NCBI RefSeq assembly: GCF_000332075.2
Contig: NZ_ALVU02000001.1
Coordinates: forward strand, 2,740,324-2,804,323
Direction of reading: 5' to 3'
Source of the DNA: Synechocystis sp. PCC 7509
GTDB taxonomy: Bacteria; Cyanobacteriota; Cyanobacteriia; Cyanobacteriales; Chroococcidiopsidaceae
DNA: 64,000 nucleotides
Below, one piece after another: positions 34,899 through 42,937 of this stretch. Below the pieces are notes generated by a model. The model was not told the origin of the DNA. It saw only the letters and a list, made by a program, of their open reading frames with translations, and searched no databases. The position numbers were made by a program, and so were the translations under genes. Within the stretch, counting starts at the first letter, position 1. Every line of letters starts with the position of its first letter.

Positions 34899-35444
34899 TT
34901 AGTTAGAACTTGCTTCTACAGGAATTTTACTGGAATTTGGCTTGTTACCGTCGGCGGAAAGGGCTTCACCTTCAATAAACGAGCGTAGCATCCAAGCCAT
35001 TTCTTCGTGCTGCTCCATCAGTCCGGTTAAAAAGTCGGCTGTACCTTCGTCGCCGAATTTTTCCGATGATTGGTCTACGTGTTCGCGCAAGTTACGGATA
35101 ATTTCCTCATGGTCATCTACTAGCTGAGATACCATTTCGGTTGCTAGCGGAATATTGTCGGATTGTTCTTTGATAGAACCATATTCTAAAAAGCCTGCTG
35201 CTGTACCTACAGGGAAAAATCCCAAGGTGCGGACGCGCTCGGCTAAAGAATCTATATTAATTGTTAATGCTTGGTATTGTTCTTCCCATAGTTGGTGCAA
35301 AGAACGGAATTGAGGGCCAACTACATCCCAATGGAATTTTTTGGTTTTGATTAATACTAGGTAAGCGTTTGCTAAATCACTGTTCAATAGTTCGCTTACG
35401 CCCGATCGTTGTTCTTCTGATAGACCAATATTGATTTTACGCAT
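34899..35444 (-). CDS. dps: Dps-family ferritin-like protein, copy 1
   Basis: Dps proteins form 12-subunit shells that oxidise Fe(II) with H2O2 and store iron, some also binding DNA. The start is the ATG at 35444 (MRKINIGLSEEQ); a TTG eight codons earlier is less likely. Ferroxidase residues in the KFHWDVVGPQFRSLHQLWEE segment (both His, with Glu in place of the usual Asp) and SLAERVR (Glu) are present. The C terminus carries a polar tail. It is the most downstream gene of a minus-strand cluster with an HTH/GrpE-like gene, a second dps and sulfiredoxin. Confidence 0.93.
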   Translation of the reverse strand: MRKINIGLSEEQRSGVSELLNSDLANAYLVLIKTKKFHWDVVGPQFRSLHQLWEEQYQALTINIDSLAERVRTLGFFPVGTAAGFLEYGSIKEQSDNIPLATEMVSQLVDDHEEIIRNLREHVDQSSEKFGDEGTADFLTGLMEQHEEMAWMLRSFIEGEALSADGNKPNSSKIPVEASSN

Positions 35445-35551
35445 GGTTTGTTTTACTTTTTGCTTCAATATTTAGTGGAACAAATCTATCTATAAAACAA
35501 CATCAGCCAAAGGGGAGATTGTCTGCTTTGAATGGGTAATTGGTAATTGGA

Positions 35552-36202
35552 TTATTCAACTAAGCTCACTTTGGCTCGGTATAGTAGCTTCTCGCCTTGA
35601 ATATAACCAGTGTAGCGGACGATAACTAAGTCACTAGGTTGGGCGTTTCCTGATAAAAGCTGGTGCAGTTGAGGGTTATAAGGTATTTTTTCTCCCACTG
35701 GCGCGATTTGTTCTATTCCCCATTGTTGTAACAATTGCTGCAACGGGCGGATTAATGGTAATAATTTTGTGGCGCTGATTTCGGGATGCTCTTTGACTTT
35801 AAACTCAAAGGTAGGTAATTGTAATAAGCAAGATTCCAAAACTTGCAAAGTTGATAGTTGAAACTCTTGCAACAAAGTTTGCTTTTGTTGTTCTAATTGA
35901 TGTTGCAGTTTTTGGTATTCTTGTTTTAAAGTCGCAATGGTTTTGTCTTCTGTCGGTGGTTGTGCTATTTCAGAATTTAAAAATGTTCTCATAAGAACAT
36001 TTATAGGCACTTTCAGCACTTGAGCTAACTTGAGTATTGTCTCTACTCGCATCTGTTCTACTTCTCCCCGCCGCAATCGCATTATTTGCTTTTGCGAAAC
36101 TCCCGACGCACTAGCTAAAGCTTTAAAACTAGAAATACCGACTCGTTGCATTAATGTTTGCAACGAGTCGGTATAATTTGGCTTTGATGACTTAGACATC
36201 AC
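35552..36202 (-). CDS. HTH regulator-like protein fused to coiled coil and GrpE-head-like domain
   Basis: A 216-residue protein in three parts. Residues about 15-72 are an XRE-type helix-turn-helix (SSFKALASASGVSQKQIMRL ... VETILKLAQVLKVPINVLM). Residues about 86-125 are a coiled coil. The C-terminal 80 residues (WGIEQIAPVGEKIPYNPQLH, VRYTGYIQGEKLLYRAKVS) match the pattern of the GrpE beta head (GLxxI..VGexFDPxxH, GYxxGdrvLRpAxV). It lies 16 bp downstream of dps copy 2. It may regulate the stress genes or act on DnaK; neither is proven. Confidence 0.8.
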   Translation of the reverse strand: MMSKSSKPNYTDSLQTLMQRVGISSFKALASASGVSQKQIMRLRRGEVEQMRVETILKLAQVLKVPINVLMRTFLNSEIAQPPTEDKTIATLKQEYQKLQHQLEQQKQTLLQEFQLSTLQVLESCLLQLPTFEFKVKEHPEISATKLLPLIRPLQQLLQQWGIEQIAPVGEKIPYNPQLHQLLSGNAQPSDLVIVRYTGYIQGEKLLYRAKVSLVE

Positions 36203-36218
36203 TTGCGCCTAACAATGG

Positions 36219-36710
36219 TTATTCTTCTAACAAGCTTCTCAGCATCCAAGCATTTTTTTCATGAATTTGCATTCTTTGAGTCAATAAATCGGCGGTTGGT
36301 TCGTCGCTTACTTTGTCTACAGCCGGAAATATAGACCGAGCGGTTCTAACTACTGCTTCTTGACCTTCTACTAATAGGCGGATCATTTCTGTAGCTTTGG
36401 GAACTCCTGGAGTTTCGGGAATTGAACTTAGTTTGGCGTAATCGCTGTAAGTTCCTGGTGCTGGATATCCTAGCGCTCTAATTCTTTCTGCAATTAAATC
36501 TACTGCTAAAGCTAATTCTGTATACTGGGTTTCAAACATCAAATGCAAGGTTTGAAACATTGGCCCTGTAACATTCCAATGAAAGTTATGAGTTTTGAGA
36601 TACAGCGAATAGGTATCAGCAAGCATCCGTGACAATCCTTCCGCAATTAGCTTGCGGTTTTCGTCATCTATACCGATGTTAACTGGAAAAACCGAACCTT
36701 GAGCTTGCAT
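36219..36710 (-). CDS. dps: Dps-family ferritin-like protein, copy 2
   Basis: A 163-residue Dps protein, diverged from copy 1. The ferroxidase segment [20 protein letters not shown] keeps both histidines and has Glu at the next ligand position; [10 protein letters not shown] supplies the other Glu. There is no long C-terminal tail, unlike copy 1, so the two shells may differ in DNA interaction. It is 16 bp upstream of the HTH/GrpE-like gene and probably co-transcribed with it. The ATG is preceded by AGGAGAATTT, a good ribosome-binding site. Confidence 0.94.
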   Translation of the reverse strand: MQAQGSVFPVNIGIDDENRKLIAEGLSRMLADTYSLYLKTHNFHWNVTGPMFQTLHLMFETQYTELALAVDLIAERIRALGYPAPGTYSDYAKLSSIPETPGVPKATEMIRLLVEGQEAVVRTARSIFPAVDKVSDEPTADLLTQRMQIHEKNAWMLRSLLEE

Positions 36711-36798
36711 AAATTCTCCTAATTTAGGTCAAATATAAACGTATTTCGCTGTTTTCTGCCTATAATAATTGCCTAAAACCAGCTTACTGTAAATCTCT

Positions 36799-37062
36799 TT
36801 ATGCTAGGTGCATTTTTAAGACGGCGCGAGGAGCTTTACGTACTCTAGCTAAAATTGTTTCTTTACCCAACCTCTGACAAGCTTCGTAACGATGACAACC
36901 CGAAAATCCGTAGTATTGCCCATCCACTTCTAGCACGTCTATGGGTTCTTGTTGACCCATTTCGGCGATGGATTCCATCAAAGACGCAACTTTTGCGCTG
37001 TCGTTGGCTCGCGGTAAAGGTCTATAAATCTGCTGTAGCGGAATCTCTTGTATTTTTATCAT
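36799..37062 (-). CDS. srx: Sulfiredoxin
   Basis: Sulfiredoxin reduces over-oxidised (sulfinic) 2-Cys peroxiredoxin using ATP. The 87-residue protein from ATG 37062 has the ParB-like fold of the family and the active-site motif GFSGCHRYEAC (catalytic Cys at residue 56). The longer frame starting at 37125 adds a leader not found in the family and enters the region next to the insertion sequence. It is 88 bp upstream of dps copy 2 on the same strand; with the two Dps proteins it makes an oxidative-stress cluster. Confidence 0.93.
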   Translation of the reverse strand: MIKIQEIPLQQIYRPLPRANDSAKVASLMESIAEMGQQEPIDVLEVDGQYYGFSGCHRYEACQRLGKETILARVRKAPRAVLKMHLA

Positions 37063-37183
37063 AAGAAAAGTGCGGGATGTTGGAAAACCCATAGGCTTCA
37101 GAGAAAGAGGGAGGAACGACGACACGAGCGGTTAAAACCGCCCACTGTCTTTAAACCTTAGAATATCCTTGTTTTTCAATAGT

Positions 37184-37212
37184 TTTCGCTATATATTAAA
37201 ATAATAGCGAAA
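37184..37212. promoter_or_regulatory. Inverted repeat just upstream of tnpB
   Basis: TTTCGCTAT / ATAGCGAAA, a perfect 9-bp inverted repeat with an 11-base AT-rich centre, ending 8 bp before the tnpB start. It could be an operator or an RNA hairpin masking the ribosome-binding site. Confidence 0.5.
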
Positions 37213-37220
37213 TAATAACT

Positions 37221-38462
37221 ATGTACTTAACTCAGAAAAACCAAATACGCGATCTTAGCAAGACCGAGTTCTTGGCTCTGAGAGAGTTGTGTCGATTGAG
37301 TAAGAACCTCTACAATGTGGGGCTTTACACCATTCGACAATACTATTTTCAAGAACATAAGCACTTGCGCTATGAATCTGCTTACTATTTGTGTAAAGAC
37401 AATGAGAACTATCTTCTTCTCAACACTGACATTGCACAGCAAACACTGAAGGTAGTAGATAGAACGTTTCGCAGTTTCTATGGATTGATTAAGGCGGTTC
37501 GATTTGGAACATTTCAGCAGAAGGTGAGGCTTCCTTGCTACTTGCCCAAAGAGGGCTATTTCGTGCTGATAATTCCTCGAATTAAGGTTAAGGATGGTTC
37601 GTTTAAAGTACCAATGTCGAATTCTTTTAAGCAGAAATTTGGTGAGATTGTAATTAACTTTCCCGAACGTCTTGACAGTGCCAAAATCAAAGAAGTGAGA
37701 ATTCACCCCAAGTACGATGCCAGGTTTTTTGAAGCTGAGTATATCTCCTCTGGTGAAATCGAAGCTGTAGAAACAGTCCCTGACAGTGCTTTGGCAATCG
37801 ATTTCGGGCTTAATAATTTGGCTACTTGTGTTGACACCAATGGGGCATCCTTTATTATGGATGGTCGCAAACTTAAATCTATTAACCAGTGGTTCAACAA
37901 AGAAAATGCCAGACTGCAATCGATTAAAGATTTGCAGGGAATTAAGCAACTTACCTGCCGTCAATCGAGACTGTACATTAATCGTAGTAGTCAAGTTAGA
38001 GACTATCTGAATAAAGCGGCTAGACTGATTATTGACCATTGCATCAATACTAAAATTGAACGCCTGATTGTAGGATTCAATATTGGAATGAAGGATGGCA
38101 TCAATATCGGTAGTCGGAACAATCAAAACTTTGTCCAAATTCCCTTTTATTCTTTGAGAAACAAACTTAAATCTCTCTGCGAGCGATACGGGTTGATCTA
38201 TCTTGAACAAGAGGAGTCTTACACAAGCATTGCGAGTGCTTTGGATGGTGACGACCTGCCTATCTACAATGCTGACAAACCAGCTACCTACCAGTTCTCT
38301 GGCAAGCGGGTACGCCGTGGATTGTATAGAAGCAAGGAAGGACATTTGATTAACTCAGATACTAACGGTGCTGCGAATATCGGACGTAAAAGTAAGCAGA
38401 ATGGTTTTACCGGACTGTCTAGAGGCTGTTTGGCACAGCCATTAAGAATCAAGGTCTACTAA
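37221..38462 (+). CDS. tnpB: TnpB-family RNA-guided nuclease, zinc-ribbon-less type
   Basis: A 413-residue TnpB/OrfB protein. The RuvC catalytic acids are in SALAIDFGLNNLAT (D194), YLEQEESYTS (E331 or E332) and INSDTNGAANIGR (D380). The usual CxxC...CxxC zinc ribbon between the last two motifs is absent: the segment reads SGKRVRRGLYRSKEG without cysteines, a known variant. TnpB proteins cleave DNA guided by an RNA from the element's right end and help retain the element. A 372-codon antisense frame over the gene is not a gene. Confidence 0.88.
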   Translation: MYLTQKNQIRDLSKTEFLALRELCRLSKNLYNVGLYTIRQYYFQEHKHLRYESAYYLCKDNENYLLLNTDIAQQTLKVVDRTFRSFYGLIKAVRFGTFQQKVRLPCYLPKEGYFVLIIPRIKVKDGSFKVPMSNSFKQKFGEIVINFPERLDSAKIKEVRIHPKYDARFFEAEYISSGEIEAVETVPDSALAIDFGLNNLATCVDTNGASFIMDGRKLKSINQWFNKENARLQSIKDLQGIKQLTCRQSRLYINRSSQVRDYLNKAARLIIDHCINTKIERLIVGFNIGMKDGINIGSRNNQNFVQIPFYSLRNKLKSLCERYGLIYLEQEESYTSIASALDGDDLPIYNADKPATYQFSGKRVRRGLYRSKEGHLINSDTNGAANIGRKSKQNGFTGLSRGCLAQPLRIKVY

Positions 38463-38514
38463 GACTTTGCCGTCTTAATAATCTCCGTCTCGAAGAAGCG
38501 GGGAGTGTCAAAGT
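38380..38514 (+). ncRNA. Presumed reRNA (omega RNA) of the TnpB element
   Basis: In studied TnpB systems the guide RNA comes from the 3' end of tnpB and the right end of the element, with a guide of about 16-20 bases just beyond it. Here the region contains two hairpins after the stop (AAGAC/GTCTT at 38461-38476 and TCTCCG/CGGGGA at 38482-38504). The guide would start near 38514. The extent is an inference from other systems. Confidence 0.35.
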
Positions 38515-38625
38515 GATGCTACTTTATTTGTCTTCTTCTATATCGTACTCATTATGACTTTAAGTTGCAACCTTTTGCATCGGATTTAGTCGGAAAGCTT
38601 AGGATAGTTAGGAAAAAATATTTAT

Positions 38626-40212
38626 ATGAATTTTCAGCAACGGAATTTGGCATTTAGGGCTTTAACAGTATTTTGTGTACTGGGATTGACTGCAACATCG
38701 GTTAAAGCAGCGCCTTTAGTAGAGCAAGAGTTAAAGGTGGGTGTGGTACAGCGTTTTGGCGATGAAGCAACAGAAGAATTGTTGATAGAATCTCTACCGG
38801 GCGATCGCCTAACTCTAAATTTTACCACTGGTACAAAGCCACAAACTTTGCAAACAAAGAGTGTCAAGCTGGAAATAGCTATGCAAAGTTTGCCAAAACC
38901 AGAGTTGGCGGAGCGGGTAGTTTTGGGTGTATTTCGCAGCTTTGAAACCGCCGAAGAAAGCGCCCAAAGGTGGAAAGCGCAGGGTATAGAGGTAGAAGTT
39001 GCTCAACCGGAGCGTTGGGAAGTTTGGGCAAAAAGAGACGTTTACAATACGCCTTTATTGCGGCGGTTACTAATGGGGAGTTTGCAAACCAAAGGTAACA
39101 AAACTGCCTATTTGGATAGTAAAGTTGTGGAGCAATCACCAAAACTTAGTTGGATTGTAGGAGGAAACCGTTACAGTCGGGACAAGTTAGATATTTCTGC
39201 AACTAAAAATTTAATTCAAGTTAGTCAAGCTAAAAATAAATCTGATACGACTTCCTATCCGGGACGTTTGCGCTTGCAGGGGAACGCCTACGGTAGTTAT
39301 ACGCTAATTAATCATGTCCCCATTGAAAGCTATTTGCGGGGCGTAGTACCCAATGAAATCGGCGCTAAAGCCCCTTATAACGCTGTAGAAGCGCAGACAA
39401 TTATTGCTCGAACCTATGCTTTACGAAATGTACGCCGCTTTGCAATTGATGGTTACGAATTATCCGCCGACGTTCATTGTCAAGTTTATAAGGGATTGAG
39501 CGGTATAGATCCAAATAGCGATCGCGCAATTTCGGCGACAAAAGGACAGGTACTTACTTATAACAATCAATTAGTAGACGCTTTGTATTCCTCAACTACG
39601 GGAGGAGTGACGGCAAAGTTTAGCGATGTTTGGAATGGACAAGATCGCCCCTACTTAAAGCCTGTAGTAGATTCGGCGGCGAGTGTGTGGAATTTGGCGC
39701 GTCAAAGTTTAGCCGATGAGCAAAACTTTCAGCAGTTTATTAATATCAATCGTGGATTTAATGAGGTGGGGTGGAAAACCTTTCGCTGGCGCAGAGAAAG
39801 CAGTATTGAGCAATTAACGACTGATTTGCAGAAATATTTAGAAGTTAATAGAAGTCCCTTTGCAAGTTTTCAAAAACTTAACAGCTTGAAGGTTGTAGAG
39901 CGAAGTCCTGGGGGTAGAATTTTGAAGCTATCGGTGCAAACAGATATGGGGACGTTTAATTTACTCAAAGACGAAGTTCGCAGCGCCTTTTCTGCACCTA
40001 GAAGCACATTGTTTTATTTAGAACCTGTCAAAAAAGATAACAATCCTTTATGGGGTTACGCCTTTGTGGGTGGCGGTTTTGGGCATGGAGTCGGCTTAAG
40101 TCAAACAGGATCTTATCGGCTAGCAGATTTGGGCTGGACAAGCAAGCGGATTTTAAACTTTTATTATCCGGGGACAACAATTCAGGTTCTAGATCCAATA
40201 GTCAAGTCTTAA
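38626..40212 (+). CDS. SpoIID/LytB-domain protein
   Basis: A 528-residue exported protein with a signal peptide (residues 1-28, ending VKAAP). The N-terminal third includes an SPOR-like segment (GVFRSFETAEESAQRWKAQG). The SpoIID domain spans about residues 210-400 (YTLINHVPIESYLRGVVPNE, VEAQTIIARTYAL, STTGGVT) and ends GYAFVGGGFGHGVGLSQTG. SpoIID proteins are lytic transglycosylases acting on denuded peptidoglycan; in cyanobacteria the role is probably cell-wall remodelling. A hairpin terminator follows. Confidence 0.92.
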   Translation: MNFQQRNLAFRALTVFCVLGLTATSVKAAPLVEQELKVGVVQRFGDEATEELLIESLPGDRLTLNFTTGTKPQTLQTKSVKLEIAMQSLPKPELAERVVLGVFRSFETAEESAQRWKAQGIEVEVAQPERWEVWAKRDVYNTPLLRRLLMGSLQTKGNKTAYLDSKVVEQSPKLSWIVGGNRYSRDKLDISATKNLIQVSQAKNKSDTTSYPGRLRLQGNAYGSYTLINHVPIESYLRGVVPNEIGAKAPYNAVEAQTIIARTYALRNVRRFAIDGYELSADVHCQVYKGLSGIDPNSDRAISATKGQVLTYNNQLVDALYSSTTGGVTAKFSDVWNGQDRPYLKPVVDSAASVWNLARQSLADEQNFQQFININRGFNEVGWKTFRWRRESSIEQLTTDLQKYLEVNRSPFASFQKLNSLKVVERSPGGRILKLSVQTDMGTFNLLKDEVRSAFSAPRSTLFYLEPVKKDNNPLWGYAFVGGGFGHGVGLSQTGSYRLADLGWTSKRILNFYYPGTTIQVLDPIVKS

Positions 40213-40217
40213 TAAAG

Positions 40218-40262
40218 AAGGCAGGAACAATAATTAGTAAGTCCTGCCTTAAAACTTTTTTT
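40218..40262 (+). terminator. Intrinsic terminator after SpoIID gene
   Basis: AAGGCAGGA / TCCTGCCTT with a 15-base loop, followed after five bases by seven T. Ferredoxin is read toward it from the other side, so it may serve both. Confidence 0.75.
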
Positions 40263-40282
40263 AATTAGTGCGATCGCATTAA

Positions 40283-40609
<327 letters not shown>

Positions 40610-40829
40610 TTAATAAGTTTTTCTAAAGCAAAATAATGATTCGCTAATCAAAACGAATGGTCTATTTATTTTGCCCCATTTTAGATACTACGAGAAAAAC
40701 CGCCGATTTCAACCGCTCTATTGAAAGCAATTAGTAATGGAATTTAGGTATTTAATCCTGATTACTTATACTTATTTGACAATCTAGGGTTTAAAGGGTA
40801 ACGTTTACTCAGTTTTGAGGCAATATTGC

Positions 40830-41300
40830 TTAACAACACTTTGTCCAACTCCATTGTCCATCTTCGTACCATTCTTTTTTCCAAATGGGGGCATTGTCTT
40901 TGAGGGCATCAATAGCATACTGACAAGCCTCAAACGCTTGTAATCGGTGAGGACAACCCACCGCAATCAAAACGCTGATTTCGCCAACTTGCAAGCGTCC
41001 AACGCGATGATGTATGACTATACGGTTGACATCGCTCCATTGGTGGCGAATTTCTGAAGCGATTTGTTTAAATACTTGAATTGCCATTGGTTCGTAAGCT
41101 TGATATTCTAAAGCAACCACTGGTTGTCCCCCCGTTTGATTGCGAACCATCCCACTCATGACTACAATTGCGCCATTAGCGCGATCGTCTGCCAAATCGT
41201 AGACTTCGCTTAAGGATAAGGGAGCAAAAAAGATTGCAAAATTATCCTTAGTGTTTGCGGTAATTGGATAGTTTAAAGACGTTGGGACTTTAGAAGTCAT
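40830..41300 (-). CDS. moaE: Molybdopterin synthase catalytic subunit MoaE
   Basis: MoaE inserts two sulfurs, carried by MoaD, into cyclic pyranopterin monophosphate to make molybdopterin. The start is the ATG at 41300; a TTG four codons earlier is less likely. The family core is clear: GAIVVMSGMVRNQTGG, ALEYQAYEPMA, HRVGRLQVGEISVLIAV, and the C-terminal IWKKEWYEDG with the catalytic lysines. The first 25 residues are an extension. MoaD and other moa genes are not nearby. Confidence 0.93.
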   Translation of the reverse strand: MTSKVPTSLNYPITANTKDNFAIFFAPLSLSEVYDLADDRANGAIVVMSGMVRNQTGGQPVVALEYQAYEPMAIQVFKQIASEIRHQWSDVNRIVIHHRVGRLQVGEISVLIAVGCPHRLQAFEACQYAIDALKDNAPIWKKEWYEDGQWSWTKCC

Positions 41301-41361
41301 AAATAAATTCAATAAAAGGATTAATTCTATTGTGAAGGAGAAATTATTTTAAAATCCCACC

Positions 41362-41389
41362 GTAGGGGCGCAATGCATTGCGCCCCTAC
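41362..41389. repeat. Perfect 28-bp palindrome, dispersed repeat
   Basis: GTAGGGGCG CAATGCATTG CGCCCCTAC reads the same on both strands. A close copy with one insertion and changes is at 49948-49976. It lies between moaE and the Ca2+/H+ exchanger, both on the minus strand, and may act as an RNA hairpin. Confidence 0.85.
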
Positions 41390-41440
41390 TACACCGTTTT
41401 ATACGGTTATCTTGTGTTTGGTGCGATCGCCCATACCTTT

Positions 41441-42553
41441 TTAACCAATACCTGTAATTACTGGATGGTAATAGAAAGCCAAGCCCAAAACTACATAAGC
41501 GGCTAATAACATTGTGCCTTCTAGCCAATTGGAGCGCCCATCGGAACTAATAGAATTAGCAATTAGTACGGATACGGCTACAGCAACTAATTCAAAGGGA
41601 TTAAAATTCAAATCCATTGGTTTACCCATAAACCGACCCGCTAAAACCAATACTGGAGCAACGAATAAGGCAATCTGCAAGCTCGATCCCACTGCTACGG
41701 AGACTGAAAGATCCATTTTGTCTTTCATAGCTACTGTAACTGCCGTAGTATGTTCGGCAGCATTACCAATAATGGGAACGAGGATAACTCCGGTAAATAG
41801 GGAAGTTAAACCTAGTTGAGATGTTGCAACTTCCAGCGATTCTACTAATAATTCTGATTCCACCGCTACAAGCAAAGTTGCTCCTAGCAATACGCCAACC
41901 CACAACCATAAATTGACCCCAGGAGCGCCACCAATTAAATTTGCCTCGGCTAACTCTACTTGGTCAGTTTCTACTAAACCCACATCGTAAAGGTAAGAGT
42001 GAGTTTTCATCGAAAATAATAGCGTTAAGCCGTAAACCAAAATTAAAACGATCGCCACAGCAATAGATAAGTTCTGCAAAACACTCTCAGGAATCCCCGA
42101 AGACGTAAAATTTACAGCAGTAGGCATCAAAATTGCAATTACAGCCAAGTTCATTAGTGAAGCATTTACCCGCGCCACGAAGGAGGGAAACTGTTGTTCT
42201 TTGTAGCGCAAACCTCCTAACAGCATTGAAAAACCCATAACCAAAAGTAGGTTACTAATAATCGATCCGGTAATACTTGCTTTAACTACATCGACAAGTC
42301 CAGCATTGAGGGCGATTAAAGCAATAATTAGCTCGGTAGCATTACCAAAGGTAGCGTTTAAAAATCCTCCTAAAGTTGGCCCAACTACTACGGCTATTTC
42401 TTCTGTAGCGCTACCCATCCAAGCGGCTAAAGGTAAAATAGCTAACGCCGACGTGATAAATACTGCTAGTTCTCCCCAGTGTAAAAAGTGAGCCGCCGCA
42501 GAAATTGGGATAAATATTAATAAACCTAAAAACAAACCATTTTTAAACGACAT
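41441..42553 (-). CDS. Calcium/proton exchanger (CaCA family, CAX type)
   Basis: A 370-residue antiporter with about 11 transmembrane helices. The two alpha-repeats are present: FGNATELIIALIA (residues 69-81) and IGNAAEHTTAVT (262-273), with the acidic residues that bind Ca2+. An acidic loop (ETDQVELAEAN) lies between the halves. It should export Ca2+ from the cytoplasm using the proton gradient. The gene stands alone. Confidence 0.95.
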   Translation of the reverse strand: MSFKNGLFLGLLIFIPISAAAHFLHWGELAVFITSALAILPLAAWMGSATEEIAVVVGPTLGGFLNATFGNATELIIALIALNAGLVDVVKASITGSIISNLLLVMGFSMLLGGLRYKEQQFPSFVARVNASLMNLAVIAILMPTAVNFTSSGIPESVLQNLSIAVAIVLILVYGLTLLFSMKTHSYLYDVGLVETDQVELAEANLIGGAPGVNLWLWVGVLLGATLLVAVESELLVESLEVATSQLGLTSLFTGVILVPIIGNAAEHTTAVTVAMKDKMDLSVSVAVGSSLQIALFVAPVLVLAGRFMGKPMDLNFNPFELVAVAVSVLIANSISSDGRSNWLEGTMLLAAYVVLGLAFYYHPVITGIG

Positions 42554-42937
42554 TGAGAATTTTGTCCCTAATTCCTTGTACTAACTACCTTTACCTCCCC
42601 ATAGGTTAACCTCAAGCTTGGGAGAAAAGTTTGGAGACTTACAACTTGTAAATAAAAATGTAGCTTTGTAACGCGATCGCCCAAAATATTAAGTTGACTT
42701 AACTTAAGGCTTTATTTACGGTTTAATAATAAAAGTTGCGTTTGCGACCACAGGCTGAGGCAATCTCCCTAAATGAGTTACTAGAATAAGCCTCGAAAGA
42801 TAAACAACGCAAACGTTAGAAATTTCTATCTTTCCCTAACTATCAACAGCCCCAAACTCATTGTTATTTAGATTAACCTTCAATACTTGGGTTTTAAGGA
42901 AGCTTGATTGACAACTATAATTTTGGACTAATAATAC
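42554..42937. other. 384-bp divergent intergenic region with a structured stretch
   Basis: It holds the promoters of the Ca2+/H+ exchanger (minus) and the DUF3536 gene (plus). At 42739-42815 two nested stems can form, CGTTTGCG / CGCAAACG outside and GAGGC / GCCTC inside, about 120 bp before the DUF3536 start. No known riboswitch was recognised. Confidence 0.5.

Larger units (their letters stand above)
37128..38514 (+). mobile_element. IS200/IS605-group element carrying only tnpB
   Basis: The element is bounded by short hairpins: GCGGTTAAAACCGC at 37128-37141 on the left, and TCTCCG / CGGGGA at 38482-38504 on the right, with the typical GGGGAGTGTCAAA end. There is no TnpA transposase gene, so it depends on a transposase in trans or is immobile. 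Exact boundaries need alignment with relatives or an empty site. It lies between the sulfiredoxin and SpoIID genes. Confidence 0.7.

Noticed and set aside
37227-38345. 372-codon frame antisense to tnpB
   Set aside because: It lies wholly within tnpB, whose RuvC motifs are clear; the antisense translation shows no domain.
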